The translations under genes were made by a program, and so were the position numbers. The notes beneath the pieces were generated by a model that worked only from the letters and a program-made list of their open reading frames with translations, searched no databases and was not told the DNA's origin. Of a stretch of 64,000 bases of DNA, positions 8,768-17,089 are shown piece by piece; positions within the stretch are counted from its first letter, which is position 1, and each line of letters opens with the position of its first letter. Location of the stretch: NCBI GenBank assembly GCA_003175985.1, contig PSRJ01000129.1, positions 1 through 64,000 of the forward strand. Direction: 5' to 3'. This stretch comes from Terriglobia bacterium (GTDB lineage: Bacteria; Acidobacteriota; Terriglobia; Bryobacterales; Bryobacteraceae).

Positions 8768-10231
8768 TTAAACCAGGGCTGGCGCCGGTTCGGCGTCCGC
8801 CGCATTCTCCATCGCCCCCGCCACGACGCGCCCCAGAGTCTCTACACCTTTCCGGATCTGTTCCGGCTCCAGGCCTGCAAAACTCAGGCGCAATGCGCCC
8901 GGTTCTCTTCGCGCTACTTCGAAGTACCGGCCCGGAAGGAATGCCACTCCTTCTTTTTGCGCGCGCGGTAACAACTCGCTGGCATCAAGCGGCGCGGGCA
9001 GACGCACCCAGAGGTTCATGCCCCCCTCCGGCTGGGTCCATCGCGTGCCCGTCGGCAGATACCTGCGGCACGCGTCGAGCGTCGCGCCTAAACGCTCCGC
9101 ACCCGCGGCCAGCACGCGGGCGCGATGCGCCTCCAGCCGGCCCGATTGCGCGAATTCCAGCAGCACGGCTTGCGAAAGCTGGTCCGTATGCAAATCCGCG
9201 GCCTCCTTGGCACAGCGGAGCCGTTCCATCAGCGGTTTCGGCCCCAGCGCCCACCCCACTCGCAAACCCGGAAAGCTCACTTTCGAAAAGCTGCGCAGCA
9301 GCACTGTGCCCCCGTCCCGGTCGATCTGTTTCAGCGGCGGCAAAGACTCCCCGTGATACCGAAGTTCGCCGTAGGCATCGTTCTCCACCACCGGTACACC
9401 GGAAGCATGGGCCAATTCGAGGAGGGCGCGGCGCGCGGAAAGGGGTAGAGTGACTCCCGTCGGATTCTGAAAATCGGTAGTCACCACCAGGAACCGGGGT
9501 CGTTCCCTGCGGAGTGCCTGCTCGAACAAGGTCAAATCCAACCCGTCGTTTCCCACCGGGATTCCGATCAGCCGCGCGCCCATCCCCGTCAACAGATTCT
9601 TCAATCCGGGGTAAATCGGGTCCTCCACCGCGACGGCATCACCCGGGCGGAGCAGAATGCGGCCGATCAGGTCGAGTGCCTGCTGGCACCCGTTCGTCAC
9701 GATGAGATCGTCGCCCGTTAGCGCTAATCCCTGCCGCCGCGCCGTTTCGAGCAGGTAGCGGCGCAACGGTTCGTACCCGCCCGGAGAGCCAAGCTGCAGA
9801 ATATCGGCGAGGTCGTCGCGGGCCAGCACGGCTCTGCAGGTTGTCCGCACTTCGTCCAACGGGAACAACGCGCCCGAAGGACTCGAGGTGACAAAGCGAA
9901 TCATCTCGCCCGCCGAGGAAACCTTGGGATTGGCGGGCGCGCTTTCGTTACGCTCCAGTAAGGAAGGCCAGTCTACTCCCGCGTTCCTGCTTTCCCGGCA
10001 CACAAAGCTTCCGCGCCCGACTTGACCCGAAATCAGGCCCTCGGTTTCAAGCTGTTCATACGCGGCCGAAACCGTGGTCCGGTTTAATCCAAGCAAGCCA
10101 GCCAATTCGCGGGTGGCGGGCAGCCTTTCCCCCTTTGCCAACCGCCCAGAACGGATTTGTTCCGCAATTTGCTCATAGAGTTGGCGGTAAAGAGGATATT
10201 GGGAGCGATGATCTAATGGACGCAGATCCAT
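8768..10231 (-). CDS. pdxR: MocR/PdxR-type GntR regulator with aminotransferase-like domain
   Basis: A 487-residue transcription factor. Seen: winged-helix GntR domain at the N-terminus (YPLYRQLYEQIAEQIRSGRL, LPATRELAGLLGLNRTTVSA) and a fold-type-I aminotransferase-like domain from about residue 110 with the PLP-lysine motif LRSFSKVSFPGLRVGW. Known: PdxR proteins sense PLP and control pdxS/pdxT. Here it lies 9 bases upstream of pdxS on the same strand, whereas many pdxR genes are divergent. ATG 10231 is chosen; ATG 10243 is possible. A TGGTATGCT extended -10-like element (10239-10247) would place transcription start almost on ATG 10231, which could mean a leaderless message (inference). Confidence 0.87.
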   Translation of the reverse strand: MDLRPLDHRSQYPLYRQLYEQIAEQIRSGRLAKGERLPATRELAGLLGLNRTTVSAAYEQLETEGLISGQVGRGSFVCRESRNAGVDWPSLLERNESAPANPKVSSAGEMIRFVTSSPSGALFPLDEVRTTCRAVLARDDLADILQLGSPGGYEPLRRYLLETARRQGLALTGDDLIVTNGCQQALDLIGRILLRPGDAVAVEDPIYPGLKNLLTGMGARLIGIPVGNDGLDLTLFEQALRRERPRFLVVTTDFQNPTGVTLPLSARRALLELAHASGVPVVENDAYGELRYHGESLPPLKQIDRDGGTVLLRSFSKVSFPGLRVGWALGPKPLMERLRCAKEAADLHTDQLSQAVLLEFAQSGRLEAHRARVLAAGAERLGATLDACRRYLPTGTRWTQPEGGMNLWVRLPAPLDASELLPRAQKEGVAFLPGRYFEVARREPGALRLSFAGLEPEQIRKGVETLGRVVAGAMENAADAEPAPALV

Positions 10232-10258
10232 CAGCCATAGCATACCATATTGGTCGGG

Positions 10259-11458
10259 TTACTGAATTGTCAGGGAATAAGCGCCCGCGGTGTTGGAGCG
10301 CGACCACACTTGAATGTAATAAGTCTGCTTCGGCTTCACCTGGAACGTGTGGATCAGGTTACTGCCCGCGGTTTTCACTTCCGGTCCGAAACCGCTGGTA
10401 TGGTGGTCGGGCGAATAGGTAGTCAAAGCCGGGATCAGCGTGGTGGACCGATTACGGATTTCGACGCGCGCAATCCCGCTCTCCGGGGCGGCAAAGGAGT
10501 AGAAGTCCGTGTCCGCGGCATCCATGATATTGGCTTCAATGGACTGCCCGATCGTGAGCGGCCGTGAACCCGGCAGGTCATCGTTCGGCTCGTATGCATC
10601 GAAGGCCTTGAGTGCCCGAACCACGGTGCGGTATTTGCCTGTGGATTTCTGAGAGCCCCAGACATGAACCACTAGAGTCGAGTTGGGCTGGGGCGAAAAG
10701 CGGGCGCTCAGCGAAGCGCCGGGCTGCTGCGCGGCCTGCGACCAGCCAAGAAACCGGTCTGTTCCATCGAAAACGCCTAGCGAAGGTATCAGAGTCGCGG
10801 ACAGGTTCTGGACCTCGACGGCCAGAATATCGCGGGGCGCCGGCGGCGCTTTGAAACGGAAACAATCGATGTCCTCCGCAGTGGCAACCTCCGCGCCGAA
10901 AGGCCGGCCCAATGCGACTACGTTGGCCATGAGGTGAGTATCGTTGGGTTCGGCTTCCTGGGTGACCGGAGGGGCGCTGTTCAGAATCTCCTCATGATCG
11001 GCAAGGTTCGCGCGCGTCTGTGGGTAGTCGCTGTCGCGCGAGAGCGCCTCGCGAAATGCTGCCCGCGCGTGCCCGTCGTCGTGTTGCTTGAGATATAAGA
11101 CGCCGAGATCGTTATAGACGGCAGGAAGCGAGACGGTCCGCGAAATCTTCTCCAGGGCGGAGAGTGCATTCCCGGAGTCGCCCCGCCTGGCCATCGCGGC
11201 GGCAGCGGCGAAATCCTGCTCCACCGCCGGCTGTACCGCCGAGTTGTAGAACCGGACGTGCTCTTCGCGGAGCGTAATACTGCTATCGATGTATCCTGCG
11301 AGGTTTTGGGCGGAAGGCCGGGTGATTCGTCCCAGGATGAGCCACACCAGCGTCGTAACGGAGGCAATCAGCAACAACACGCCGAACGGCCATAGCGGCA
11401 GTTGGCGGGTGCGGCGTTTGCGGCGTTTACGGATGGGAGCTAACCCCGGGGCGGCCAT
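10259..11458 (-). CDS. Membrane-anchored TPR protein with two PPC-like beta-sandwich domains
   Basis: A 399-residue protein. Seen: a basic N-terminus (RKRRKRRTRQ), one transmembrane segment at about 22-43 (PFGVLLLIASVTTLVWLIL), a TPR-like helical region at about 75-155 (AVYNDLGVLYLKQHDDGHAR, AAFREALSRDSDYPQTRANL), then two tandem domains that each begin EPND and contain a D-x-D/F-F-x-F strand (EDIDCFRFKAPP; DTDFYSFAAPE). That pattern fits bacterial pre-peptidase C-terminal (PPC) domains. Topology suggests periplasmic exposure after a single anchor. AAGGA precedes the ATG. No catalytic domain is present, so a scaffold or binding role is plausible but unproven. Confidence 0.72.
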   Translation of the reverse strand: MAAPGLAPIRKRRKRRTRQLPLWPFGVLLLIASVTTLVWLILGRITRPSAQNLAGYIDSSITLREEHVRFYNSAVQPAVEQDFAAAAAMARRGDSGNALSALEKISRTVSLPAVYNDLGVLYLKQHDDGHARAAFREALSRDSDYPQTRANLADHEEILNSAPPVTQEAEPNDTHLMANVVALGRPFGAEVATAEDIDCFRFKAPPAPRDILAVEVQNLSATLIPSLGVFDGTDRFLGWSQAAQQPGASLSARFSPQPNSTLVVHVWGSQKSTGKYRTVVRALKAFDAYEPNDDLPGSRPLTIGQSIEANIMDAADTDFYSFAAPESGIARVEIRNRSTTLIPALTTYSPDHHTSGFGPEVKTAGSNLIHTFQVKPKQTYYIQVWSRSNTAGAYSLTIQ

Positions 11459-11512
11459 GTTGTCCTTTTCGGCTATGCTCGTTAGAATTTCTATTCTACG
11501 CGGTAGATCGCG

Positions 11513-12634
11513 GTGGCTTCACCTCGTGTTAGTACTGGCAAGGCGTTGGCGCGAGTCGCATTAGCTCTCGCGATTGCGGTCCCGCTCTGGCCGGCTAAGA
11601 AGAAAAAGGAAGAGGAAACGCAGATCCTGCAACTCCCCAGGGAACTTCCCGCCGCGGTTGTGGGCGAAACCCGGCGCCTGGCCGTCTACGTGACGCCGCT
11701 TTCGGCAAAAGGCCTGCTTTCGCAGCAGGTTCGGGACGCGTTGAAGGCCCTCGACAAGCAGTCCCGCGGCAACTCTACGCTCCATATCCGCGCGTTTGTT
11801 GCCGGTTCGGGAGACCTGCGGCGCGTCCGCGACCTGGTCAGCGAGACGTTTACGGAGCGGCGCCTCCCGCTTCCCGCGCTCAGCCTGATTCAGGCCGGAG
11901 GCCTGCCGTTGGAGGGCGCGCAAATAGTATTGGAGGCCGTCGCAGGCGCGAAGAAAGACGCGCAGCCGGCAGTGGCGTTCTTTTCCGCGGAAGCTATTTC
12001 TTCGCCTAATCCCCGCGACTCGCTCGCGCCGCTGATCGAGAAGTCGTTAGCCGCGCTCCAGCATAACCTGGCGGTTTCCGGCGCCAATGCGGGCGACATG
12101 CTCCGCGTGACCTGCTTCCTCAGTTCTCTCGACAACGCAGCGGCGACGCGCGCCCGGCTGCAACAGGACTATCCTCGCGCCGCCCTGAATTTCGTGCAAA
12201 CTCAGAGGGCCCCGCAGTCCGCGCTGGCCGCCTGTGAAGGCGTCGCCGGGCTCCAGAAGAGCCCTGGCAAGCGGCTGGAACTGCTCGGTGCCAACGGAAA
12301 ACCGCCGGACGGGGGCGGATCGCAGATTGCCCTCATCGGCGCGCCGCACGTCGTGCTCACCGGCACCCAGGTCTCTTTCGGGTTTCAAGAACAGGACGGG
12401 CGCCTGGCTCTCGATCGCCTGGGCAAAGCTATGGAACCGCTCGGAGTCTCGCGCGCGGATGTGGCGTTCACTCATTTTTACCCGCTTTCTGCGCAACTCG
12501 AGAATCAGGTGCGCGCGTTAAGCCGGGCATTCTTCAATACCGGTCCCGCGCCGGCGGGCAGCGCGCTGCCGGTGGAAGGTCTCTCCTCGCAGGACGCCGG
12601 ATTCGCGGTCGAGGCCGTTGCTGTGAAAGACTGA
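11513..12634 (+). CDS. Secreted protein with three tandem Rid/YjgF-like domains
   Basis: A 373-residue protein with a GTG start and an N-terminal hydrophobic segment (ALARVALALAIAVPLWP), then a KKKKEEE linker. Three repeats follow with the Rid-family layout: about 55-145 (LAVYVTPLSAKGLLSQQ ... QIVLEAVAG), about 150-250 (LAALQHNLAVSGANAGDMLR, VTCFLSSLDN, PRAALNFVQTQRAP), and about 270-370 (VVLTGTQVSFGF, LDRLGKAMEPLGVSRADVAF, LPVEGLSSQDAGFAVEAVA). The Arg that cytosolic RidA uses to hold imine substrates is not obvious in the repeats, so deaminase activity is uncertain. Divergent from the PPC-domain gene. Domain assignment is by pattern recognition only. Confidence 0.62.
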   Translation: MASPRVSTGKALARVALALAIAVPLWPAKKKKEEETQILQLPRELPAAVVGETRRLAVYVTPLSAKGLLSQQVRDALKALDKQSRGNSTLHIRAFVAGSGDLRRVRDLVSETFTERRLPLPALSLIQAGGLPLEGAQIVLEAVAGAKKDAQPAVAFFSAEAISSPNPRDSLAPLIEKSLAALQHNLAVSGANAGDMLRVTCFLSSLDNAAATRARLQQDYPRAALNFVQTQRAPQSALAACEGVAGLQKSPGKRLELLGANGKPPDGGGSQIALIGAPHVVLTGTQVSFGFQEQDGRLALDRLGKAMEPLGVSRADVAFTHFYPLSAQLENQVRALSRAFFNTGPAPAGSALPVEGLSSQDAGFAVEAVAVKD

Positions 12635-12678
12635 AGGGCTTTCCGGCCGGTTTCCGCCGCGGTAGAATAGACAGCGTC

Positions 12679-13728
12679 GTGCCCTACGCATTACGGCTTC
12701 CCCTCATTGCGGCGCTTGGCTGTCTTTTGTGTGTGCCCGCGATTCCCCAACAACAGGAGCCCAACACACGCATCCAGGTGCAGGTCAACGAAGTCATCGT
12801 CCCGGTCACGGTTACCGATGACAAGGGCCGGTTCGTTTCCAACCTGCAGGCGCAGGACTTTCGCATCCTCGACGAGGGTAAGCCGCAGCGCATCCAGTTT
12901 TTCAGTCATACCGAGAAGCAGCCGATCGTGGTTGGATTCCTCGTGGACATGAGCAACAACACGCGAATCCACTGGAAAAGGTATCAGGAGTCCGTGATGG
13001 AGTTGGTTTGGAACCTGCTCCCGGGCGACAAGCGGTATAGCGGCTACCTGATCTCTTACGCCAATGACGCCGAATTGCTGGCCAATACGACCACCGATTC
13101 CGACAAAGTCGTGGACAAGATTCGTAGGATGAAGCCCGCCGGCGGGGCCGCGCTGTTCGACGCGATCTACATGGCTTGTACCAAGCGCGAACTGGTGAAG
13201 GGCGAGCCTTATGAGCCGCGCCGCGTGATTATCGTCGTGGGCGACGGGCACGATAACGCCAGCAAGAAAACCCTGGAAGAAGTGATCGAGATCGCCCAGC
13301 GCAACCTGGTGACGATCTACGCCATGAGCACCATGGCCTATGGCTTCGACAATGCCGATCGCGGCGTGCTGGAGCGCCTGGCGGAGGAGACCGGCGGACA
13401 CGTGGAGTACCCGCTCAACACGATTTTCAAGGACACCGCCACCGGCACCTATTTCTGCAATCCCTCCGACGAGGGCTGTTACGCGTACAAGGTCGGCACC
13501 GGCGGCTACGAAGCTGCGATTTCCGGCAGCATCATCAAAGCGGTGGGGGCGGTTTCGGGCGACATCACTACGCAGTATGTTCTGCGTTACACGCCTGACT
13601 ATGATCCCGACGATAAACCCAGGCAATTCCGCCGGATCAAAGTAGAAGTGAACCTTCCCGGCGTAATCGTTCGCGCGCGGCGCGGTTACTATCCCAACGC
13701 ACTGCCTGGCGCGGCCGGCGCGCAGTAA
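12679..13728 (+). CDS. Secreted VWFA-domain protein of the acidobacterial type
   Basis: A 349-residue protein with a GTG start. Seen: signal peptide LRLPLIAALGCLLCVPAIP; an N-terminal domain with VNEVIVPVTVTDDKGRFVSNLQAQDF and ILDEGKPQRIQFF, the hallmark of a VWFA family expanded in Acidobacteria (TIGR03436 as I recall it); then a VWA fold with FLVDMSNNTR in the metal-site position and VIIVVGDGHDNASKKTLEEV. The metal-site motif reads DxSxN rather than DxSxS, so metal binding may be altered. It ends with RYTPDYDPDDKPRQFRRIKV and RARRGYYP. Probable extracytoplasmic binding protein; ligand unknown. Confidence 0.82.
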   Translation: MPYALRLPLIAALGCLLCVPAIPQQQEPNTRIQVQVNEVIVPVTVTDDKGRFVSNLQAQDFRILDEGKPQRIQFFSHTEKQPIVVGFLVDMSNNTRIHWKRYQESVMELVWNLLPGDKRYSGYLISYANDAELLANTTTDSDKVVDKIRRMKPAGGAALFDAIYMACTKRELVKGEPYEPRRVIIVVGDGHDNASKKTLEEVIEIAQRNLVTIYAMSTMAYGFDNADRGVLERLAEETGGHVEYPLNTIFKDTATGTYFCNPSDEGCYAYKVGTGGYEAAISGSIIKAVGAVSGDITTQYVLRYTPDYDPDDKPRQFRRIKVEVNLPGVIVRARRGYYPNALPGAAGAQ

Positions 13729-13776
13729 CCAGCACGATTTCGTTTTTCCTTTTCAGCGGCCGATAAGCAAGGTAGG

Positions 13777-14589
13777 ATGGTTTCCATGCCCGCCAGCGTG
13801 GTCCCGATCGGTGCGCGCCGCGAAGGCACCTACGTGTTGCTGGCCACGGCCCTGCCCGGGCGCCCTTCGCAGACAATAGGCGTGTTTCTGATGGATCCGG
13901 CGCGCGACCGTGCCTGGGTGCGCTTCCGCTCGCACTATGACGAGCTGGCAGATCCCGAGGATGCTGAGGTTCTGGAATCGCTCGAGGATCATATTCGGAC
14001 CTGCGTCGCCGAAGTCGGAGCCGGCGTTTATCTCTCGCAGCTCGAAGACAACCTCTCCAATGCAGTGCGCGTGAGCGAGCGTCAGAGCGTCGCAGTCGAT
14101 TCCTTCACCCGCGTCCTGGACCGGCTCTATGGCGAAAATGTCGAAGAGCTGGATGTGAAGCCGTATCTCACTCACCTGCCGCTCTATAGTTTGCGAGCCG
14201 CGGCCGGCAGGCTGGGCGAGGAGATGGAATCGCAGGAAGAAGCGTGGGTTCGCGCTCCGGAGGGTGTGCGCCTTGGTCCGGATCTTTTCGTGGCCCATGT
14301 GGTTGGCCGGTCCATGGAGCCCCGAATCCCCGATGGAAGTCTCAACCTGTTCCGATTTCACCCGGCAGGTTCCCGGCAGGGGAAGATTCTTTTGATTCAG
14401 CGATTCGGCGCTGTCGACGAGACTGCCCGCTACACCGTGAAACGGTATACGAGCCAAAAATCGTATCAGGGCGACGAATGGCGGCACGAACGGATCCGGC
14501 TGGAGCCGCTCAATCCCGAATTTGAAGCGTGGGACGTGGAACCCCAGGATTTCGCCGTGGTGGCGGAGTGGCTCCGCGTCATCGAGTGA
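13777..14589 (+). CDS. S24/LexA-like peptidase-fold protein with unassigned N-terminal domain
   Basis: A 270-residue protein. The C-terminal half (about 168-268) looks like the S24 signal-peptidase-like fold: LFVAHVVGRSMEPRIPDGS gives nucleophile-position Ser179, and ARYTVKRYTSQKS gives general-base-position Lys222, as in LexA and phage repressors. The N-terminal half (TIGVFLMDPARDRAWVRFRSHYDEL and a helical region to about 140) is not a DNA-binding helix-turn-helix that I recognise. Its stop overlaps the mutY start by four bases (GTGA), so the pair is co-expressed. An S24 protein tied to a DNA-repair glycosylase suggests a damage-linked function, but autocleavage and target are unknown. Confidence 0.7.
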   Translation: MVSMPASVVPIGARREGTYVLLATALPGRPSQTIGVFLMDPARDRAWVRFRSHYDELADPEDAEVLESLEDHIRTCVAEVGAGVYLSQLEDNLSNAVRVSERQSVAVDSFTRVLDRLYGENVEELDVKPYLTHLPLYSLRAAAGRLGEEMESQEEAWVRAPEGVRLGPDLFVAHVVGRSMEPRIPDGSLNLFRFHPAGSRQGKILLIQRFGAVDETARYTVKRYTSQKSYQGDEWRHERIRLEPLNPEFEAWDVEPQDFAVVAEWLRVIE

Positions 14590-15584
14590 AGGCTCCGAGC
14601 GTCGCCCGGCTTCTGCTGGCCTGGTATCGCAAGGGCCACCGCGACCTGCCGTGGCGAAGCACCAAAGATCCTTATCGCATCTGGGTCTCTGAAATTATGC
14701 TGCAGCAGACCCGGGCGCAGGCCGTAATTCCTTATTACGAGCGATTCCTCCGCCGCTTTCCGAACCCGCAGGCTCTCGCCTCCGCCTCAGAGGATGAAGT
14801 GCTGGCCGCCTGGAGCGGGTTGGGCTACTACGCGCGCGCGCGCAACTTGCGGCGTGCCGCGCAGCGGATCTGTGTTACGGGAGGAGACTTCCCGCGGGAA
14901 TACGAGCCGATCCGCGCGTTGCCCGGAATCGGCGATTACACCGCTGCGGCCATTGCCAGTATAGCCTTCGGGGCGCGTCACGCGGTGCTCGATGGCAACG
15001 TCCTGCGGGTGGTTGCGCGCGTCGAAAACGACTCCGGCGATATCGCTTCGGCGCGCACCCGTGAGCGGTTTCGCGCGGTCGCGGGTGAGTGGCTCGACCC
15101 CAGCGATCCGGGCGAATTTAACCAGGCGTTGATGGAGTTGGGAGCGACTGTTTGTCTCGCCAAGAACCCGCTCTGCCTCGTGTGCCCCCTCAGCGAGCGG
15201 TGCCGTGCGCGCGCCGAAGGAACAGCGCATCAGTTGCCCGTGAAGCTGCGCAAAGTGGAACCGGTGCATATTCAAAGCACGCTGCTGGTGGTGCATCGCG
15301 GTGGGCGGGTGCTGCTACGCCAGCGGGAACGAGAAGCGCGCCGAATGGCCCGTTTCTGGGAATTGCCCGCTCCCGAACAACTGCCCGGCGCGCGGGTGGT
15401 GGAAATTCTCGGCACCTTCCGCCATACGATCACGCATCACCGCTACACTTTCGCTGTAGCCCAGGCTTCGGTTTCGGCACGCTGTGCCGGTTTTCGCTGG
15501 TTTACCGTCCGGCAGATGCGTGAAATCCCGCTCAGCACGACGGCCCGGAAGGCGCTCGCTGTAGCAAAAATCATCGTGCCATAA
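14586..15584 (+). CDS. mutY: A/G-specific adenine DNA glycosylase MutY
   Basis: Removes adenine mispaired with 8-oxoguanine. Seen: 332 residues from GTG 14586. Catalytic Glu36 lies in WVSEIMLQQTRAQ, the helix-hairpin-helix is LPGIGDYTA (112-120), catalytic Asp136 lies in AVLDGNVLR, and the [4Fe-4S] cysteines are C190, C197, C200 and C206 (C-x6-C-x2-C-x5-C). A shortened NUDIX-like 8-oxoG recognition domain follows (STLLVVHRGGRVLLRQRERE, FWELPAPEQL). The frame is open upstream inside the S24-like gene, but homology begins at the overlapping GTG. Confidence 0.96.
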   Translation: MKAPSVARLLLAWYRKGHRDLPWRSTKDPYRIWVSEIMLQQTRAQAVIPYYERFLRRFPNPQALASASEDEVLAAWSGLGYYARARNLRRAAQRICVTGGDFPREYEPIRALPGIGDYTAAAIASIAFGARHAVLDGNVLRVVARVENDSGDIASARTRERFRAVAGEWLDPSDPGEFNQALMELGATVCLAKNPLCLVCPLSERCRARAEGTAHQLPVKLRKVEPVHIQSTLLVVHRGGRVLLRQREREARRMARFWELPAPEQLPGARVVEILGTFRHTITHHRYTFAVAQASVSARCAGFRWFTVRQMREIPLSTTARKALAVAKIIVP

Positions 15585-15733
15585 TTCCCTTGATTTACAA
15601 GTGTTAGATACGTGTAAAATAGCTTTGACCCCTGGGTGATTTCCGTATCTTCTTGAGTAGACTAGTTTTGGACCTGCAAGGGGATTGCAGGACAAGCTTC
15701 AGAATTCTAACGCTTAGGTCGGGGAGTTGAGAA

Positions 15734-17065
15734 ATGCCTTGGAAAGAGTTGTGCGCCCGCATTAGTTTTGCCGTGTTCGTGTTCACGGCTACGCCGCTTT
15801 CGATGTACGGTTTCAGCACGGGCCCACCGGCACAGCGTACCGGTGCTCCCGTGGATGGCGGTACGAACTGCACTGCCTGTCACCGTACTTTCGCGCCCGC
15901 CAACTCGGGAACAGGGCGAATCACCATCAGCACTACCGCATACACGCCGGGGGTGAAGCAGAATATTTTGATCACCATCATGGATCCGGACGCGCAGCGC
16001 TGGGGTTTTCAACTGACCGCGCGGCTGCGCAGCGACGAAAATAGCGAAGCAGGCACGTTTACTGTGGCGTCGCCTTTGCGTGTTCGCTGCGCCGATGGCA
16101 GCGATGCCCCCTGTAACGGAGGCAAAGAGTTCATCGAACACACGCAGCCGGCGACACAGTTGGGGACGCGTGTTCAGGGCACCTTTACGGTAGAGTGGAC
16201 GCCGCCCGCGCAAGATGCGGGGGAGGTCATCTTCTACGCAGCCGGCAATGCCGCCAATGGCGACAGCACACCGAACGGCGATCATATTTACACCACCAGC
16301 CTGGTAATTCGCGCTCCCTGCGGCGCAACGACAAAGCCGGCAGTTACCGGCGTGACCGATGCCGGAAGCTTTCGGCCAAGCGTCAGTCAAGGCTCTTTGG
16401 TATCCATCTTCGGCGGCCCGTTCCTGGCTTCGGATTTTCGGTACGTCGCCTATGCTAACGACCTGGTATCCGGTAAGTGGCCCACCAGTTTCGGCTGCGT
16501 CGCCGTCGAGATCGGCGGCCTTCGGGCGCCCGTCTTCTTCGTTTCCAAGGGACAGATCAATGCGCAGGTTCCGGCTCTCTCGGCCTCTGGTTCGGTGGAT
16601 GTGGTCGTGATACTCAATCCTGGAGCGGCAAATGAGACTCGAAGCGCCGCCGGCAAAGCGCAGATTACGGCGTTCTCTCCGGCCTTGTTTATGATTGATG
16701 CCAAGCGCATCGCGGCGATCAATGCCTCCAACCAGAACAATGTGGTAGGCATCGATGGTCCGGCTAAACCCGGAGACGTGGTGACGTTTTTTGGAACCGG
16801 CTTTGGAGGAAGTGTGCCGGCCATGGCACCCGGCGAATTTCCATCCGGACCTACACCCCTGCAGACTTCGCTCACGATCACGATCGGCGGTGTCACGGTG
16901 ACTGCGGCGGACATTCTCTACTCCGGCCTTTCCCCCGCGGCGCCGGGGCTGTGCCAGTTCAACGTACGCATACCCGCGAGTGTGGCCGATGGAGACGCAG
17001 TCGTCAAAGTCCGCATTAGCGGCCTGGATACACAGGACGGAGCGACCCTAGCCATTAAGCGTTGA
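15734..17065 (+). CDS. Secreted CXXCH protein with Solibacter-type C-terminal domain
   Basis: A 443-residue exported protein. Seen: hydrophobic N-terminus (ARISFAVFVFTATPLSMYG); FSTGPPAQRTGAPVDGGTNC leading into a single CTACH haem-binding-type motif (Cys46-Cys49-His50); a reeler-like beta-sandwich region (about 60-195); and from about 205 a C-terminal module (GVTDAGSFRPSVSQGSLVSI, VTFFGTGFG, FSPALFM, APGLCQFNVRIP) that I recognise as the roughly 215-residue Solibacter C-terminal domain (TIGR03437). The upstream non-coding region holds a short hairpin, CCTGCAA-5-TTGCAGG, at 15673-15691. Function unknown; possible surface or electron-transfer role. Confidence 0.78.
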   Translation: MPWKELCARISFAVFVFTATPLSMYGFSTGPPAQRTGAPVDGGTNCTACHRTFAPANSGTGRITISTTAYTPGVKQNILITIMDPDAQRWGFQLTARLRSDENSEAGTFTVASPLRVRCADGSDAPCNGGKEFIEHTQPATQLGTRVQGTFTVEWTPPAQDAGEVIFYAAGNAANGDSTPNGDHIYTTSLVIRAPCGATTKPAVTGVTDAGSFRPSVSQGSLVSIFGGPFLASDFRYVAYANDLVSGKWPTSFGCVAVEIGGLRAPVFFVSKGQINAQVPALSASGSVDVVVILNPGAANETRSAAGKAQITAFSPALFMIDAKRIAAINASNQNNVVGIDGPAKPGDVVTFFGTGFGGSVPAMAPGEFPSGPTPLQTSLTITIGGVTVTAADILYSGLSPAAPGLCQFNVRIPASVADGDAVVKVRISGLDTQDGATLAIKR

Positions 17066-17089
17066 GGCGCACCGCGGTACGATGGCACG

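Noticed and set aside
7610-8971. 453-codon forward frame across pdxT and pdxS
   Set aside because: Crosses two highly conserved reverse-strand genes and shows His/Arg-rich noise.
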